Source of the DNA: CAYZTY01 sp964444665 | GTDB lineage: Bacteria > Planctomycetota > Phycisphaerae > Sedimentisphaerales > CAYZTY01 | DNA: 64,000 nt | Assembly (NCBI GenBank): GCA_964444665.1 | Contig: CAYUIE010000012.1 | Coordinates: 45,215-109,214, forward strand | Reading direction: 5' to 3' | Shown here: piece by piece, positions 32,786-41,747 of the stretch | How positions within the stretch are numbered: the stretch's first letter is position 1 | How the letters are laid out: every line of letters begins with the position of its first letter | Notes under the pieces: model-generated | What the model was told of the DNA's origin: nothing | What the model saw: only the letters and a program-made list of their open reading frames with translations | Databases searched by the model: none | Made by a program: the position numbers and the translations under genes

Positions 32786-34102
32786 ATGAGTAACGAACTC
32801 GACAAAATTCTGATTTCACCATCGCAACCGGATTTCGAAGAAAAAATGGATAAACTCCGTTCTGGAATAATGGGGCTGGCGATGTTCTTAGCTGGTGATG
32901 AGAGGATTAAGCAAATAGTAAAAATTGTTCGTGATGTTGTTGAGCGCGGAGATGAAGCTGTAGCGGGATATACGAAAGAATATGATGACATTGAGTTATC
33001 ACCTGATGAGTTTAGGATTTCCAAAGAAGACTTGGAAAAAGCTCATAAAGAGATCGATAAGCAGCTTTTGTCTCCAATTCAACAAGCTATTGAGAATGTA
33101 AAGAGATACCAAAAAGAAATTTATATTGGCCATAACAAAAAGTGTTCCGATGAAACCGAAATAAAATACACACCTATAAAACGAGTGGGTATTTGTGTAC
33201 CGGGGGCATCGGCACCACTGCCTTCTACCGTGATAATGACGGCGGTACCTGCACAGATAGCAGGCGTGGAAGAAATAGCTGTAGTCTCACCACCAAGATA
33301 CAAGAGCAGTATTCATCCGGTGGTTCTGGGCGTTTGTTATGAATTGGGAATTGAAGAGGTTTATCGCGTTGGCGGAGCGCAGGCAGTCGCTGCCTTGACC
33401 GTTGGAACCCATAAAATCAAGAGGGTTGACAAGATTGTCGGGCCTGGTAATCAATGGGTTCAATCCGCAAAAAAAGAGGTTTTTGGGTCTGTGGGAATTG
33501 ACTCAATAGCCGGGCCGAGTGAAGTATTGATAATAGCCAATGATAAAGCAAATCCCGCGTGGGTAGCTGCCGATATGTTAAGCCAAGCAGAGCACGCACC
33601 GGGCAGTGCTGTTGTATTCACAGATTCGCGAAAGTTAGCTAAAGAGGTCCTCTCAGAACTCAAAAATCAGGTAAATCAGCTAAACCGAGCAGAAGAGACA
33701 ATAAAGTGTCTTGTGGATTTTGGTGGGATCGTCATATTTGATGATATGAATGACGTAATAAAACACGCGGATGAGTTGGCCGCCGAACACTTGGAGATTC
33801 AATGCGGGGTGGAAAGCAGAAAAGTTGCTGACAGAATCCATAATGCTGGCGCAATATTTATTGGCGATTATAGCCCGGTTGCGGTCGGTGACTACTGGGC
33901 GGGGCCCAGTCACACATTACCAACGGGACTAAGCGCGATGTTTTCCAGTGCTTTAAGTGCAAATGATTTTATCAAATCCACGAGCATCATCGAATATGAT
34001 AAACAAAAGTTAGCCCAAAGCGCCGAGGACATTATCCGTTTAGCCGAAGCAGAAGGGCTCGATGCGCACGCAAAAAGTGTAAAAATCCGGCAGGAAAAAT
34101 AA
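32786..34102 (+). CDS. hisD: Histidinol dehydrogenase
   Basis: HisD oxidises L-histidinol to histidine in two NAD+-dependent steps. The product of 438 residues has the family's conserved segments: PLPSTVIMTAVPAQIAGV, YRVGGAQAVAALTVGT, VGPGNQWVQSAKKEVFG, the zinc-ligand Gln and His in DMLSQAEHAPGS, the catalytic Glu-His in AAEHLEIQ, and DYWAGPSHTLPTG. The ATG at 32786 (MSNELDK) is preferred over an in-frame start at 32741 that overlaps the previous gene. The gene is visibly more AT-rich than its neighbours, which hints at a different origin. No other his gene is in the window. Confidence 0.93.
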   Translation: MSNELDKILISPSQPDFEEKMDKLRSGIMGLAMFLAGDERIKQIVKIVRDVVERGDEAVAGYTKEYDDIELSPDEFRISKEDLEKAHKEIDKQLLSPIQQAIENVKRYQKEIYIGHNKKCSDETEIKYTPIKRVGICVPGASAPLPSTVIMTAVPAQIAGVEEIAVVSPPRYKSSIHPVVLGVCYELGIEEVYRVGGAQAVAALTVGTHKIKRVDKIVGPGNQWVQSAKKEVFGSVGIDSIAGPSEVLIIANDKANPAWVAADMLSQAEHAPGSAVVFTDSRKLAKEVLSELKNQVNQLNRAEETIKCLVDFGGIVIFDDMNDVIKHADELAAEHLEIQCGVESRKVADRIHNAGAIFIGDYSPVAVGDYWAGPSHTLPTGLSAMFSSALSANDFIKSTSIIEYDKQKLAQSAEDIIRLAEAEGLDAHAKSVKIRQEK

Positions 34103-34130
34103 GCTGCTGCGAGTAAGCACCTGCCAAATT

Positions 34131-34973
34131 TTATTTCACAGGCTTCGCAGATTCGTCTTCTTCGACGCTTGCAGATTCCACGATACGGGGGGCGCTGTTC
34201 TCAATCAGCCAGTCGTACAGTTTTTTCGGCCTGGTGTGGTCAAACGCATGTCCCTCGCCTTTGTATTCCTCGAATGTAACTTCTGCTCCCCGCCTCCTGT
34301 AATACGAGGCCGCCCTTTTGGCCGAAGCCAGATTCACATCTTTTTCGCCGGCCCCGATATAGATTGGCTTGCCGCGCAGAGCCTTCTTGCCGGCCTTGCT
34401 GATTAATACGTTCACGATTCGGTGCCGGCCGGCGGCAAGAATCACAGCCCCGGCCCAGGCCCTTGTGCTGATTTCAAGCATGGATGAGGTGTGCCAGCCG
34501 CCCTTGCTGCTGCCCGTGATAAAAAGTCGTTTCTCGTCGACTCTAAGATGTTCGCAGATGTATTCCTTAACTTCCAAAATGCTTCTGCGTTCACGCTTAA
34601 GATAGTCAATGTACTGACGTTTGGTGCGTTTGGCCTTACCGCGATGGATATATTCCATCCCGACGATAATAAAACCTCTGCCGCTGGTTATTTGCTTAAA
34701 CGGCCAGGTCGTCGGCTGACCGTCCATTCCGTGATAAAAGAAAATCACAGGCCAACCATACTCATCCGTATAATCGCTGGGGACATATACGATGAAATGC
34801 TTACCCCCAATATACTCGTTATCAACGTCGACGCGAACCTCCTGGCCGGGTGCAAAATTGGGGTCTTTTACCTTTTCAGGTTTGGACACCGCAAAAAGCA
34901 GACCTGGGATGCAAAAGAAAAATGCCCCTGAAGCCAGGAATAAACGTTTATCAAAAGTCATCGAAAAGCACAC
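34131..34973 (-). CDS. Secreted alpha/beta-hydrolase (esterase/PHB-depolymerase-like)
   Basis: A 280-residue exported esterase-like hydrolase. A signal peptide (KRLFLASGAFFFCIPGLLFA) is followed by a lid strand HFIVYVPSDYTDEYGWPVIFFYHGMDG with the oxyanion His-Gly. The nucleophile elbow is ITGSSKGGWHTSSM (GxSxG as G-S-S-K-G), and the catalytic His is in YKGEGHAFDHTRP. An acidic residue is expected between, in GAGEKDVNLA. It resembles feruloyl or acetyl xylan esterases of the Esterase/LpqC group, so a role in polysaccharide or polyester breakdown is inferred. The GH4 glycosidase next to it on the same strand fits carbohydrate use. Confidence 0.78.
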   Translation of the reverse strand: MCFSMTFDKRLFLASGAFFFCIPGLLFAVSKPEKVKDPNFAPGQEVRVDVDNEYIGGKHFIVYVPSDYTDEYGWPVIFFYHGMDGQPTTWPFKQITSGRGFIIVGMEYIHRGKAKRTKRQYIDYLKRERRSILEVKEYICEHLRVDEKRLFITGSSKGGWHTSSMLEISTRAWAGAVILAAGRHRIVNVLISKAGKKALRGKPIYIGAGEKDVNLASAKRAASYYRRRGAEVTFEEYKGEGHAFDHTRPKKLYDWLIENSAPRIVESASVEEDESAKPVK

Positions 34974-35036
34974 CTGAAAAACAAATTCTGATTCTGCCCT
35001 GTTGAAAACACAATATTGTCATTCTGAACGAAGTAG

Positions 35037-36362
35037 TCAAATCTCGATGCTCTTAAACTGCGGCAGGTAGGATTTGTTTTTCTCCAGCATTTCCTGCACC
35101 ATCCGTTTAATTTGGGCCAATGAGAGGACCGCTGCCGTCAGCGGGTCGTAACATATCGCCTGAAAAACCAGCCTGGCATCACCCGTCAGTGCCGCTTCCA
35201 CAGCCATCTCCTCGACCGCAACGCTTATATTGTTCAGGGCCGCCAATTGCGGTGGAAGAGCGCCTACGCTTATAGAATTCAGGCCTTGCTTATTTGCCAC
35301 CACCGGAACCTCCACGCAGACTCCCTCCGGCAGATTGCTGATAAGCCCAGTGTTGGGCATATTGCCGTTAAACTCATAAGGCTCGCCGCCCATAAACGCG
35401 TTGATTATCGCCGAGGCATATTCGTAGCCCCGCTCAAGCGATATCGGCGCGCCTTCATCAAACCATTTTTTTATATCATCCTTCCAGGTCTTTTCGGTTC
35501 TTAGATAATCATTCAAAATATATGCATATTCTCCCGGGTTCCAGCCGGTCCCCGGCAGACAGTATTTCTCTATCAATTCCGGCCGTTTGCGAAACCACCA
35601 GTTATACTCCGAGTTGTGCCCACTCGACTCGGTAACGTAGTAATCAAGATGCAGGAACATCTCATTGCGGACTATCTCCTCCTTATAGATTTCTTCTTTC
35701 TTCAGCGTCTCACGAATCAACGGATACGCGTCCTTGCCGTCCCTTTTGAACTCGAGGAACCACGCCTGATGGTTGATGCCCGCGCAGAGGTAAGTTATCC
35801 TGTCCATCGGCGTATCAATCCACCTTGACAGCATATACGCTGTAAACGGCACACTATGACACAATCCAGTCAGCTTGACGCTGCTTTTTCTTTGCATCGC
35901 CCGGCACAACATCGCCATAGGATTAGTGTAATTGAGAAGATAGGCGCCGGGGCAAAACTCTTCGATGTCCCGACAGATATCGAGCATCACCGGAATGGTC
36001 CTAAGCGCCCTGAAAATTCCGCTTACTCCCCGCGTGTCGCCCACGTTTATATCAATGCCGTACTTTTTAGGTATCTCAATATCATGCCGCCAGACGTCCA
36101 CACCTCCTGCCAGAATTGTGCACACCACTACGTCAGCATCCTTAAGAGCCTGGCGCCTATTTAGCGTTGCTTCGACTTTGGCGGGATAACTGCCTTTCTC
36201 TATTATGCTCTGCACGGCCCTTAGCGCAAAGTCAAGCCTTTGGCTGTCTATGTCCATAAGCGCAAAGGTCGAATCCTTAAGCAAAGGATATGTCAGAATA
36301 TCCCGGACCAGGCTACGTGTGAACTGCAGACTCCCCGCTCCGATAAACGCGATTCTTGCCAT
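35037..36362 (-). CDS. Family 4 glycoside hydrolase (alpha-galactosidase/alpha-glucosidase MelA-like)
   Basis: A 441-residue GH4 enzyme, which cleaves glycosides by an NAD+ and Mn2+-dependent oxidation-elimination mechanism in the cytoplasm. The N-terminal Rossmann motif is IAFIGAGSLQFTRSL. Metal and substrate residues are in LNYTNPMAML, TGLCHSVPFTAYM (Cys-His metal pair) and GINHQAWFLEF (His metal ligand). It has MelA-like length and the GDTRGVSGIFRALRTIPV segment typical of alpha-galactosidases and alpha-glucuronidases. The exact sugar is unknown. Confidence 0.9.
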   Translation of the reverse strand: MARIAFIGAGSLQFTRSLVRDILTYPLLKDSTFALMDIDSQRLDFALRAVQSIIEKGSYPAKVEATLNRRQALKDADVVVCTILAGGVDVWRHDIEIPKKYGIDINVGDTRGVSGIFRALRTIPVMLDICRDIEEFCPGAYLLNYTNPMAMLCRAMQRKSSVKLTGLCHSVPFTAYMLSRWIDTPMDRITYLCAGINHQAWFLEFKRDGKDAYPLIRETLKKEEIYKEEIVRNEMFLHLDYYVTESSGHNSEYNWWFRKRPELIEKYCLPGTGWNPGEYAYILNDYLRTEKTWKDDIKKWFDEGAPISLERGYEYASAIINAFMGGEPYEFNGNMPNTGLISNLPEGVCVEVPVVANKQGLNSISVGALPPQLAALNNISVAVEEMAVEAALTGDARLVFQAICYDPLTAAVLSLAQIKRMVQEMLEKNKSYLPQFKSIEI

Positions 36363-36417
36363 TATTCACTCCCATTGCATAGTCTTCCAAGCCGTGAGCT
36401 AAGTAAAATATGAATCC

Positions 36418-39138
36418 TCAGTCTTCTAACTTTTTCCTTAGAATTTCGGCAGCTTTGGCAAGGGCTTCGTTTATTTTATCAGGTTCTTTACCGCCTGCCT
36501 GCGCCATCTTCGGGCCGCCGCCGCCGCCGCCGCCAACTATCGGCGCAACAGCTTTTACCAGCTCGCCCGCCTTTAATCCCTTTTTAACCAAATCGTCCGT
36601 CATCCCCACCAGTAAATTTACCTTGCCTTCGCCGGCCATACCCAAAACAATAGCGGCCGATTTGGCTTTTTTCCTGAGCATATCGATTGCGCCCCGACCC
36701 TCTTCAATTGAATTCGCCGACAACTGTCCTGTTATAATCGACGTTTGGCCGACCTTCTCGGCTTTGCTTAGAAGCGCTTTCGCTTCGGCCATAACGTCAA
36801 CTCCGCCTTTTTTACGGGCCGACTTGAGCTCTTTGGTCAATTTCTTGTTTTCGTCTATGAGCTTTTGAACACGCTCAATAAGCTGCTCCGAAGGCACCTT
36901 TAACATTCCCGAAAGCTCATCAACTATATCACTTCGTTCCTCGAAAAAACTGTTCAATCCTTCACCAGTCATTGCCGTTATTCTCCGTACACCCGCTGAT
37001 ATACTTTCCTCTTTGATTATCTTAAAGCCGCCGATTCGGCCGGTCCTGTCTGTGTGCGTGCCACCACAAAACTCTCGCGAAAAAGCATCTCCGATTCCGT
37101 CTAAACTCTCCGCCCCGATAGCGACTACCCGGACTTCGCTTCCGTACTTTTCTCCGAAAAGCGCCATCGCTCCCAATTTCTGCGCCTCGCCGATCGGCAT
37201 AACCGGAGCCGTCACCAGCTCATCTGCCGCAATCTTGCCACGAACCAGGCCCTCAACTTTCTTTAACTCCTCACCACTCAGCGCCTTTGGATACGTAAAA
37301 TCAAACCTGAGGTATTCCGGACAGACCAAGCTTCCCTGCTGCCTTACCGATTTACCAAGCACCTGCTGAAGCGCCCACTGCAAAAGATGCGTTGCCGTGT
37401 GATTCTTCTCGCTCGATTCCCTGCCTTTATCGACTTTCGCTTCGACTTCATCGCCAACTGAAAGGATGCCGTCAGCGAGACTCCCCCAATGGATAACGCA
37501 ACCGGCGATTCTGCCCGTACTGTCAACCACAAACTGTCCGGTGCTCGAAGTGATAGAACCACAATCACCAACCTGTCCACCTGCCTCCGCATAGAAGCAG
37601 CTTTTATCAAGGACAAGTCCTATCTTCTCGGCCCCGTCGGTCAGCTGACCTTCAGTCTTGTAGCCCTGGCTATCAATAAAGCCGACAATCTTGCTTATAC
37701 AACTACCTGCCTCGTACTTCGGCGAATCATCGGTACCCGGCAGCTCAACGCCGGACAAATTCACTCCAATTGAAGCATCCTTCTGCGCCGCCCGCGCGCG
37801 AGCGCGTTGCTGGTCCATCAGTTCGGTAAACTTTTCGGTATCGACCTTAAGATTCCGCTCACGGGCCATAAGCTGTGTCAAATCAAGTGGAAAGCCGTAA
37901 GTATCATACAAGGTAAAGGCATCATCACCCGTGATGGTTTTATCTTCTGCCTTCTGCGCCCGCTCGGCAGCCGATGCAAAAATCTCTATTCCTCTGTCCA
38001 GTGTTCTTCCGAACCCGGCCTCTTCCGCCTCAATTACCGTCGAGACATACTCCGCACGTTCTCTTATTTCGCCGAAAGCATCGCCCATCACCTCGGCCAG
38101 CACCGGCACAAGCCTGTACATAAACGGCTCATGCATTCCCAGAATCCTGCCAAACCTTGCCGCTCTGCGTAATATCCGCCGGACGACGTACCCTCGTCCC
38201 TCATTACTCGGCGAAGCACCGTCCGTTATCGCAAATGTAAGAGCCCGAATGTGGTCGGATATTACACGAAAGGCATTGTCCGTCTCACTGCCGAGACGAG
38301 AAGCATATTTGTGCCCCGTAATCTTCTCAATTCCTTCGGTAATGGACATAAACAGGTCCGTGTCGTAGTTGCTCGCCTTGTGCTGCATTACGGCCGCGAT
38401 TCTCTCCAGCCCCGCACCCGTATCGACATAATTCGCCCCCAATGATTCCAGCCTACCTGCCTCGTCGCGATTGTACTGTATAAATACCAGGTTCCAAAGC
38501 TCGATAAACCGGCCGCAACCGCTGTTAACTCCGCACTTATGGCCGCTCAAGCCTTTCTTGTCGCACCTCTCCGAGCCAAGGTCAATGTGGATTTCACTGC
38601 AAGGCCCGCAAGGACCTACATCACCCATCTCCCAGAAATTATCCTTCTTGCCGAACGCTAAAATCCTCTCCGGTGGGATAGACGTTACTTTGCGCCAAAG
38701 CTGGGCCGCTTCCTCGTCCGCTACGAGCCCTTCTTTCTCGTCACCGGCAAAAACCGTCGCCCAAAGCCTATCAACCTCGATGCCCCATACCTTCGTTAAA
38801 AGCTCCCAGGCCCATTCGATTGCCTCGGCCTTGAAGTAATCGTTGAACGACCAGTTGCCCAGCATCTCGAAGAACGTGTGGTGATATGTATCAACGCCAA
38901 CCTCTTCGAGGTCATTATGTTTGCCGCTCACCCGAATGCATTTCTGGCTGTTGACCGCACGTTTACAATCGCTGCTTGTCAGTCCGAGGAAAATATCCTT
39001 GAACTGATTCATCCCGGCATTTGCAAACAGCAGTGTTTCGTCCCCCACCGGCACTACAGGAGAGCTGGGCACAAACTGGTGACCGTGCTGCAGGAAGTAG
39101 TCTATGAATGAATCTCTAATCTCTGCGGTGCTTGTCAC
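36418..39138 (-). CDS. alaS: Alanyl-tRNA synthetase
   Basis: A 906-residue AlaRS. The aminoacylation core at the N-terminus has motif-2-type segments (KCIRVSGKHNDLEEVGVDTYHHTFFEMLGNW region), the tRNA-recognition domain, an editing domain with HTATHLL and CGGTHTDRTGRIG (zinc ligands HxxxH and CxxxH), and a C-terminal C-Ala domain ending in a Gly-rich loop (VGGGGGGGPKMAQAGG). The GTG start overlaps the recA stop by four bases (GTGA), so the gene is translationally coupled to recA. This recA-alaS pairing is unusual in function but seen as synteny in several phyla. Confidence 0.97.
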   Translation of the reverse strand: MTSTAEIRDSFIDYFLQHGHQFVPSSPVVPVGDETLLFANAGMNQFKDIFLGLTSSDCKRAVNSQKCIRVSGKHNDLEEVGVDTYHHTFFEMLGNWSFNDYFKAEAIEWAWELLTKVWGIEVDRLWATVFAGDEKEGLVADEEAAQLWRKVTSIPPERILAFGKKDNFWEMGDVGPCGPCSEIHIDLGSERCDKKGLSGHKCGVNSGCGRFIELWNLVFIQYNRDEAGRLESLGANYVDTGAGLERIAAVMQHKASNYDTDLFMSITEGIEKITGHKYASRLGSETDNAFRVISDHIRALTFAITDGASPSNEGRGYVVRRILRRAARFGRILGMHEPFMYRLVPVLAEVMGDAFGEIRERAEYVSTVIEAEEAGFGRTLDRGIEIFASAAERAQKAEDKTITGDDAFTLYDTYGFPLDLTQLMARERNLKVDTEKFTELMDQQRARARAAQKDASIGVNLSGVELPGTDDSPKYEAGSCISKIVGFIDSQGYKTEGQLTDGAEKIGLVLDKSCFYAEAGGQVGDCGSITSSTGQFVVDSTGRIAGCVIHWGSLADGILSVGDEVEAKVDKGRESSEKNHTATHLLQWALQQVLGKSVRQQGSLVCPEYLRFDFTYPKALSGEELKKVEGLVRGKIAADELVTAPVMPIGEAQKLGAMALFGEKYGSEVRVVAIGAESLDGIGDAFSREFCGGTHTDRTGRIGGFKIIKEESISAGVRRITAMTGEGLNSFFEERSDIVDELSGMLKVPSEQLIERVQKLIDENKKLTKELKSARKKGGVDVMAEAKALLSKAEKVGQTSIITGQLSANSIEEGRGAIDMLRKKAKSAAIVLGMAGEGKVNLLVGMTDDLVKKGLKAGELVKAVAPIVGGGGGGGPKMAQAGGKEPDKINEALAKAAEILRKKLED

Positions 39139-40178
39139 TTCTGGTCCTCGGCAATAAGACCCTTGGCCACCAATATCTTGTTCTTCAACTCATCGAGCAG
39201 CTCTTTGTTTTCTTCGAGGTATTTTTTGCTGCTTTCTCTGCCCTGTCCTAATCGAATCTTTCCGTAATTAAACCAGGCGCCGCTTTTCTCAATCACGTCA
39301 CAACTAACACCCAAATCAATCAGGTCGCCCTCGTAGCTGATTCCCTTATCAAACATAATATCAAATTCGGAATCCCGGAACGGTGGAGCTATTTTATTCT
39401 TCACAACCCGTGCTCTTATCCTGCTGCCGATTGCGCCGCTCGAATCTTTGATGGTAGAAATACGCCTGACATCGATTCGGATCGAGCTGTAAAATTTGAG
39501 GGCCCTGCCGCCGGTCGTTGTCTCCGGATTGCCGAACATAACGCCAATCTTCATACGAATCTGGTTGATAAATATAAGCGCCGTCTTGCTCTTGTTGATA
39601 ACGCCCGCGAGCTTCCGCATCGCCTGACTCATCAACCTTGCCTGCAGCCCCATGTGTGTGTCGCCCATATTGCCTTCCAGCTCGGCAGCCGGTGTCAATG
39701 CCGCGACCGAATCAACAACTATCACATCCACTGAATTCGACCTTATCAGCAAATCTGCTATGTCCAGCGCCTGCTCACCGGTGTCCGGCTGACTGACCAG
39801 AAGGCTGCGGACATCCACGCCTAATCGCTTCGCCCAGGTGGTATCAAGTGCGTGCTCGGCATCGATAAATGCCGCAATGCCGGTCCGCTGAGCGCTGGCG
39901 ATGGTGTGCAGCGCAAGGGTCGTCTTGCCGCTCGACTCAGGCCCGTAAAGCTCGGTAACCCTTCCTCGCGGAATGCCCCGCCCGCCCAGAGCAATGTCCA
40001 GGGACAGCGACCCAGTCGGTATGCCTTCAATCCTCGCATACATGTGCTCGTCCATCTGCATAATGGAGCCTTTGCCGTACTGTTTCTCAATTTGTACAAT
40101 TACCCGCTCGAGGGCGGCACTTTTGCTAACCGCCTTCGAAACCGTTTCGACCTTCCTCGACTTCGCAGCCTTACCCAT
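39135..40178 (-). CDS. recA: Recombinase RecA
   Basis: RecA forms filaments on single-stranded DNA for strand exchange and LexA cleavage. The product has 347 residues from the ATG at 40178, which has AGGAGATGAAATA upstream; a longer frame to 40220 is not needed. Walker A is GPESSGKTT, Walker B region is VDVIVVDSVAAL, and loop motifs GLQARLMSQAMRKL and NQIRMKIGVMFGNPETTTGG are intact, with a Lys/Glu-rich C-terminus. It lies downstream of thpR by 43 bases and overlaps alaS, forming part of the gltX-pfkB-thpR-recA-alaS block. Confidence 0.98.
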   Translation of the reverse strand: MGKAAKSRKVETVSKAVSKSAALERVIVQIEKQYGKGSIMQMDEHMYARIEGIPTGSLSLDIALGGRGIPRGRVTELYGPESSGKTTLALHTIASAQRTGIAAFIDAEHALDTTWAKRLGVDVRSLLVSQPDTGEQALDIADLLIRSNSVDVIVVDSVAALTPAAELEGNMGDTHMGLQARLMSQAMRKLAGVINKSKTALIFINQIRMKIGVMFGNPETTTGGRALKFYSSIRIDVRRISTIKDSSGAIGSRIRARVVKNKIAPPFRDSEFDIMFDKGISYEGDLIDLGVSCDVIEKSGAWFNYGKIRLGQGRESSKKYLEENKELLDELKNKILVAKGLIAEDQK

Positions 40179-40221
40179 TATTTCATCTCCTCTAAATATG
40201 TGCGTGTGCTTTGAGCACAAA

Positions 40222-40791
40222 CTACACGCCTAATTGGCTCCTGCTTAAAACCGTATAAATCGGTCCGGTGGGCCGCAGCTCGCTTTGATAAACGCAAAGT
40301 TCTTCAACCTTTATCAAGCCAAGCTCCAGCTTCTCGTAATCTTTGCTCAATTCCGCAAGAGCGCGTCCCGCCCGCGGATTTCTTATCCTGCACAGTGTCA
40401 AATGGCCTGTGAAACGTCTTGTCTCTTCACGCCAGCCGGCTTCGGCCAGGCTCTTTTCGATATCGCTTTGCAGCCCAACAATCTCGCTGCTGTTATCACC
40501 TGCGCCAACCCATAATACTTTCGCTGAACCTCCTCCGAAATAACCAACTCCGCCTACACCCAGCTCAAACCCGGCGTGTCTGCCGGCAACATCGCCAACC
40601 GCTTTACAAACCTCAGCGATATTTTCGTCTCTGACCTCGCCAAGGAATTTGAGCGTAAGGTGTACTAAATCGGGCCTTACCCATTTGACATCACCGGTTT
40701 TTACATCAGCTTTTTTTTGCAGTTCCTGCTGCAGCTTCGCCAATTGTCTTCTTATCTTTTCGTTAAGGTCTATCGCTATAAAGCACCGCAT
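40222..40791 (-). CDS. thpR: RNA 2',3'-cyclic phosphodiesterase (2'-5' RNA ligase family)
   Basis: A 189-residue protein of the 2H phosphoesterase superfamily. The two catalytic H-x-T-x motifs are HLTLKFLGEV (about 47-56) and HLTLCRIRNP, and it begins MRCFIAIDLNEKIR as is typical for ThpR. ThpR opens 2',3'-cyclic phosphates to 2'-phosphates and can join tRNA halves in vitro. It sits between pfkB (35 bases away) and recA (43 bases), a common neighbourhood. Confidence 0.92.
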   Translation of the reverse strand: MRCFIAIDLNEKIRRQLAKLQQELQKKADVKTGDVKWVRPDLVHLTLKFLGEVRDENIAEVCKAVGDVAGRHAGFELGVGGVGYFGGGSAKVLWVGAGDNSSEIVGLQSDIEKSLAEAGWREETRRFTGHLTLCRIRNPRAGRALAELSKDYEKLELGLIKVEELCVYQSELRPTGPIYTVLSRSQLGV

Positions 40792-40826
40792 TATTCAGTT
40801 CCGCCACCTAAGGCACAAACAGCCGG

Positions 40827-41732
40827 TCAAAACCGGGTCATTTCTCTGATAGCCTCAAACCTCTCATCAATATCCGCCCTCGTAAGTGAAGCAAGTCTTT
40901 GCGTCGAAAAATCTTCAACCGTAAACGATGCCGTTACCGTTCCGTAGGCAATGGCGGCCTTCAGGGTTTCGTTATCCGTCTTTCCCTGCTCGGCGAGATA
41001 ACCCATCAATGCACCTGCATAGCTGTCGCCCGCTCCGGTCGGGTCTTTCACCTTTGCGGTCGGGTAGCCGGGAATATGAAAACTTTTTCCGTCCCTGCCG
41101 TACATCATCGAGCCGTGCTCGCCCTTCTTGATAATGACAACCGCCGGGCCCATCTGCAGTATCTTCTCTGCCGCTCTTGTCAGGTTATGTTCCCCTGTAA
41201 GCTGCCTTGTTTCACCGTCGTTTAACACCAGCGCATCAATTTTCTGCAGTAGCCTTTTCAAATCCTCCAGATGGTCATGAATCCAGCAGTTCATCGTATC
41301 GGCGGCGACAAAAACAGGCTTATCAAGCTGCTCAAGCAACTGTAGCTGAAGTGCCGGCGCTGTATTCGCCAAAAACACATACTTACTGTCTTTATACCCG
41401 GCAGGAACCTTCGGTGGATGCTCCGCAAGCACATTCAACTCAACCTTATCGGTTATCGCCTCATTCATCGGCCCGTGATACGAGCCCGCCCAGCGGAAGG
41501 TCCTGCTGCCCGCTCGCACCTCTATTCCCTGTAAATCAACGTTCCTGCCCGCGAATGTTTTGCTCAAATCGAACGGGCAGTCCGGCCCAATTACCGCTAC
41601 TAAGCGAACAGGTGAAAAAAAACTCGCAGCCATACTAAAATATATCGCCGAGCCGCCGAGACAATTTTCACTGACTCCGAACGGCGTTTTGACCGTGTCA
41701 ATCCCTATCGAGCCTGTTACTAATAATGTCAT
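40827..41732 (-). CDS. PfkB-family carbohydrate/nucleoside kinase
   Basis: A 301-residue ribokinase-fold kinase. The N-terminal substrate region has GSIGIDTVKTPFG and GGSAIYFSMAASFF, and the C-terminal phosphoryl-transfer signature DPTGAGDSYAGALMGYL carries the catalytic Asp. Ligand class is uncertain: the short N-terminus and lack of lid pattern resemble adenosine or sugar kinases of archaeal type. Within a compact gene block with gltX 16 bases upstream, where it shows no metabolic link. Confidence 0.88.
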   Translation of the reverse strand: MTLLVTGSIGIDTVKTPFGVSENCLGGSAIYFSMAASFFSPVRLVAVIGPDCPFDLSKTFAGRNVDLQGIEVRAGSRTFRWAGSYHGPMNEAITDKVELNVLAEHPPKVPAGYKDSKYVFLANTAPALQLQLLEQLDKPVFVAADTMNCWIHDHLEDLKRLLQKIDALVLNDGETRQLTGEHNLTRAAEKILQMGPAVVIIKKGEHGSMMYGRDGKSFHIPGYPTAKVKDPTGAGDSYAGALMGYLAEQGKTDNETLKAAIAYGTVTASFTVEDFSTQRLASLTRADIDERFEAIREMTRF

Positions 41733-41747
41733 TACTTGTCTCCGTTT

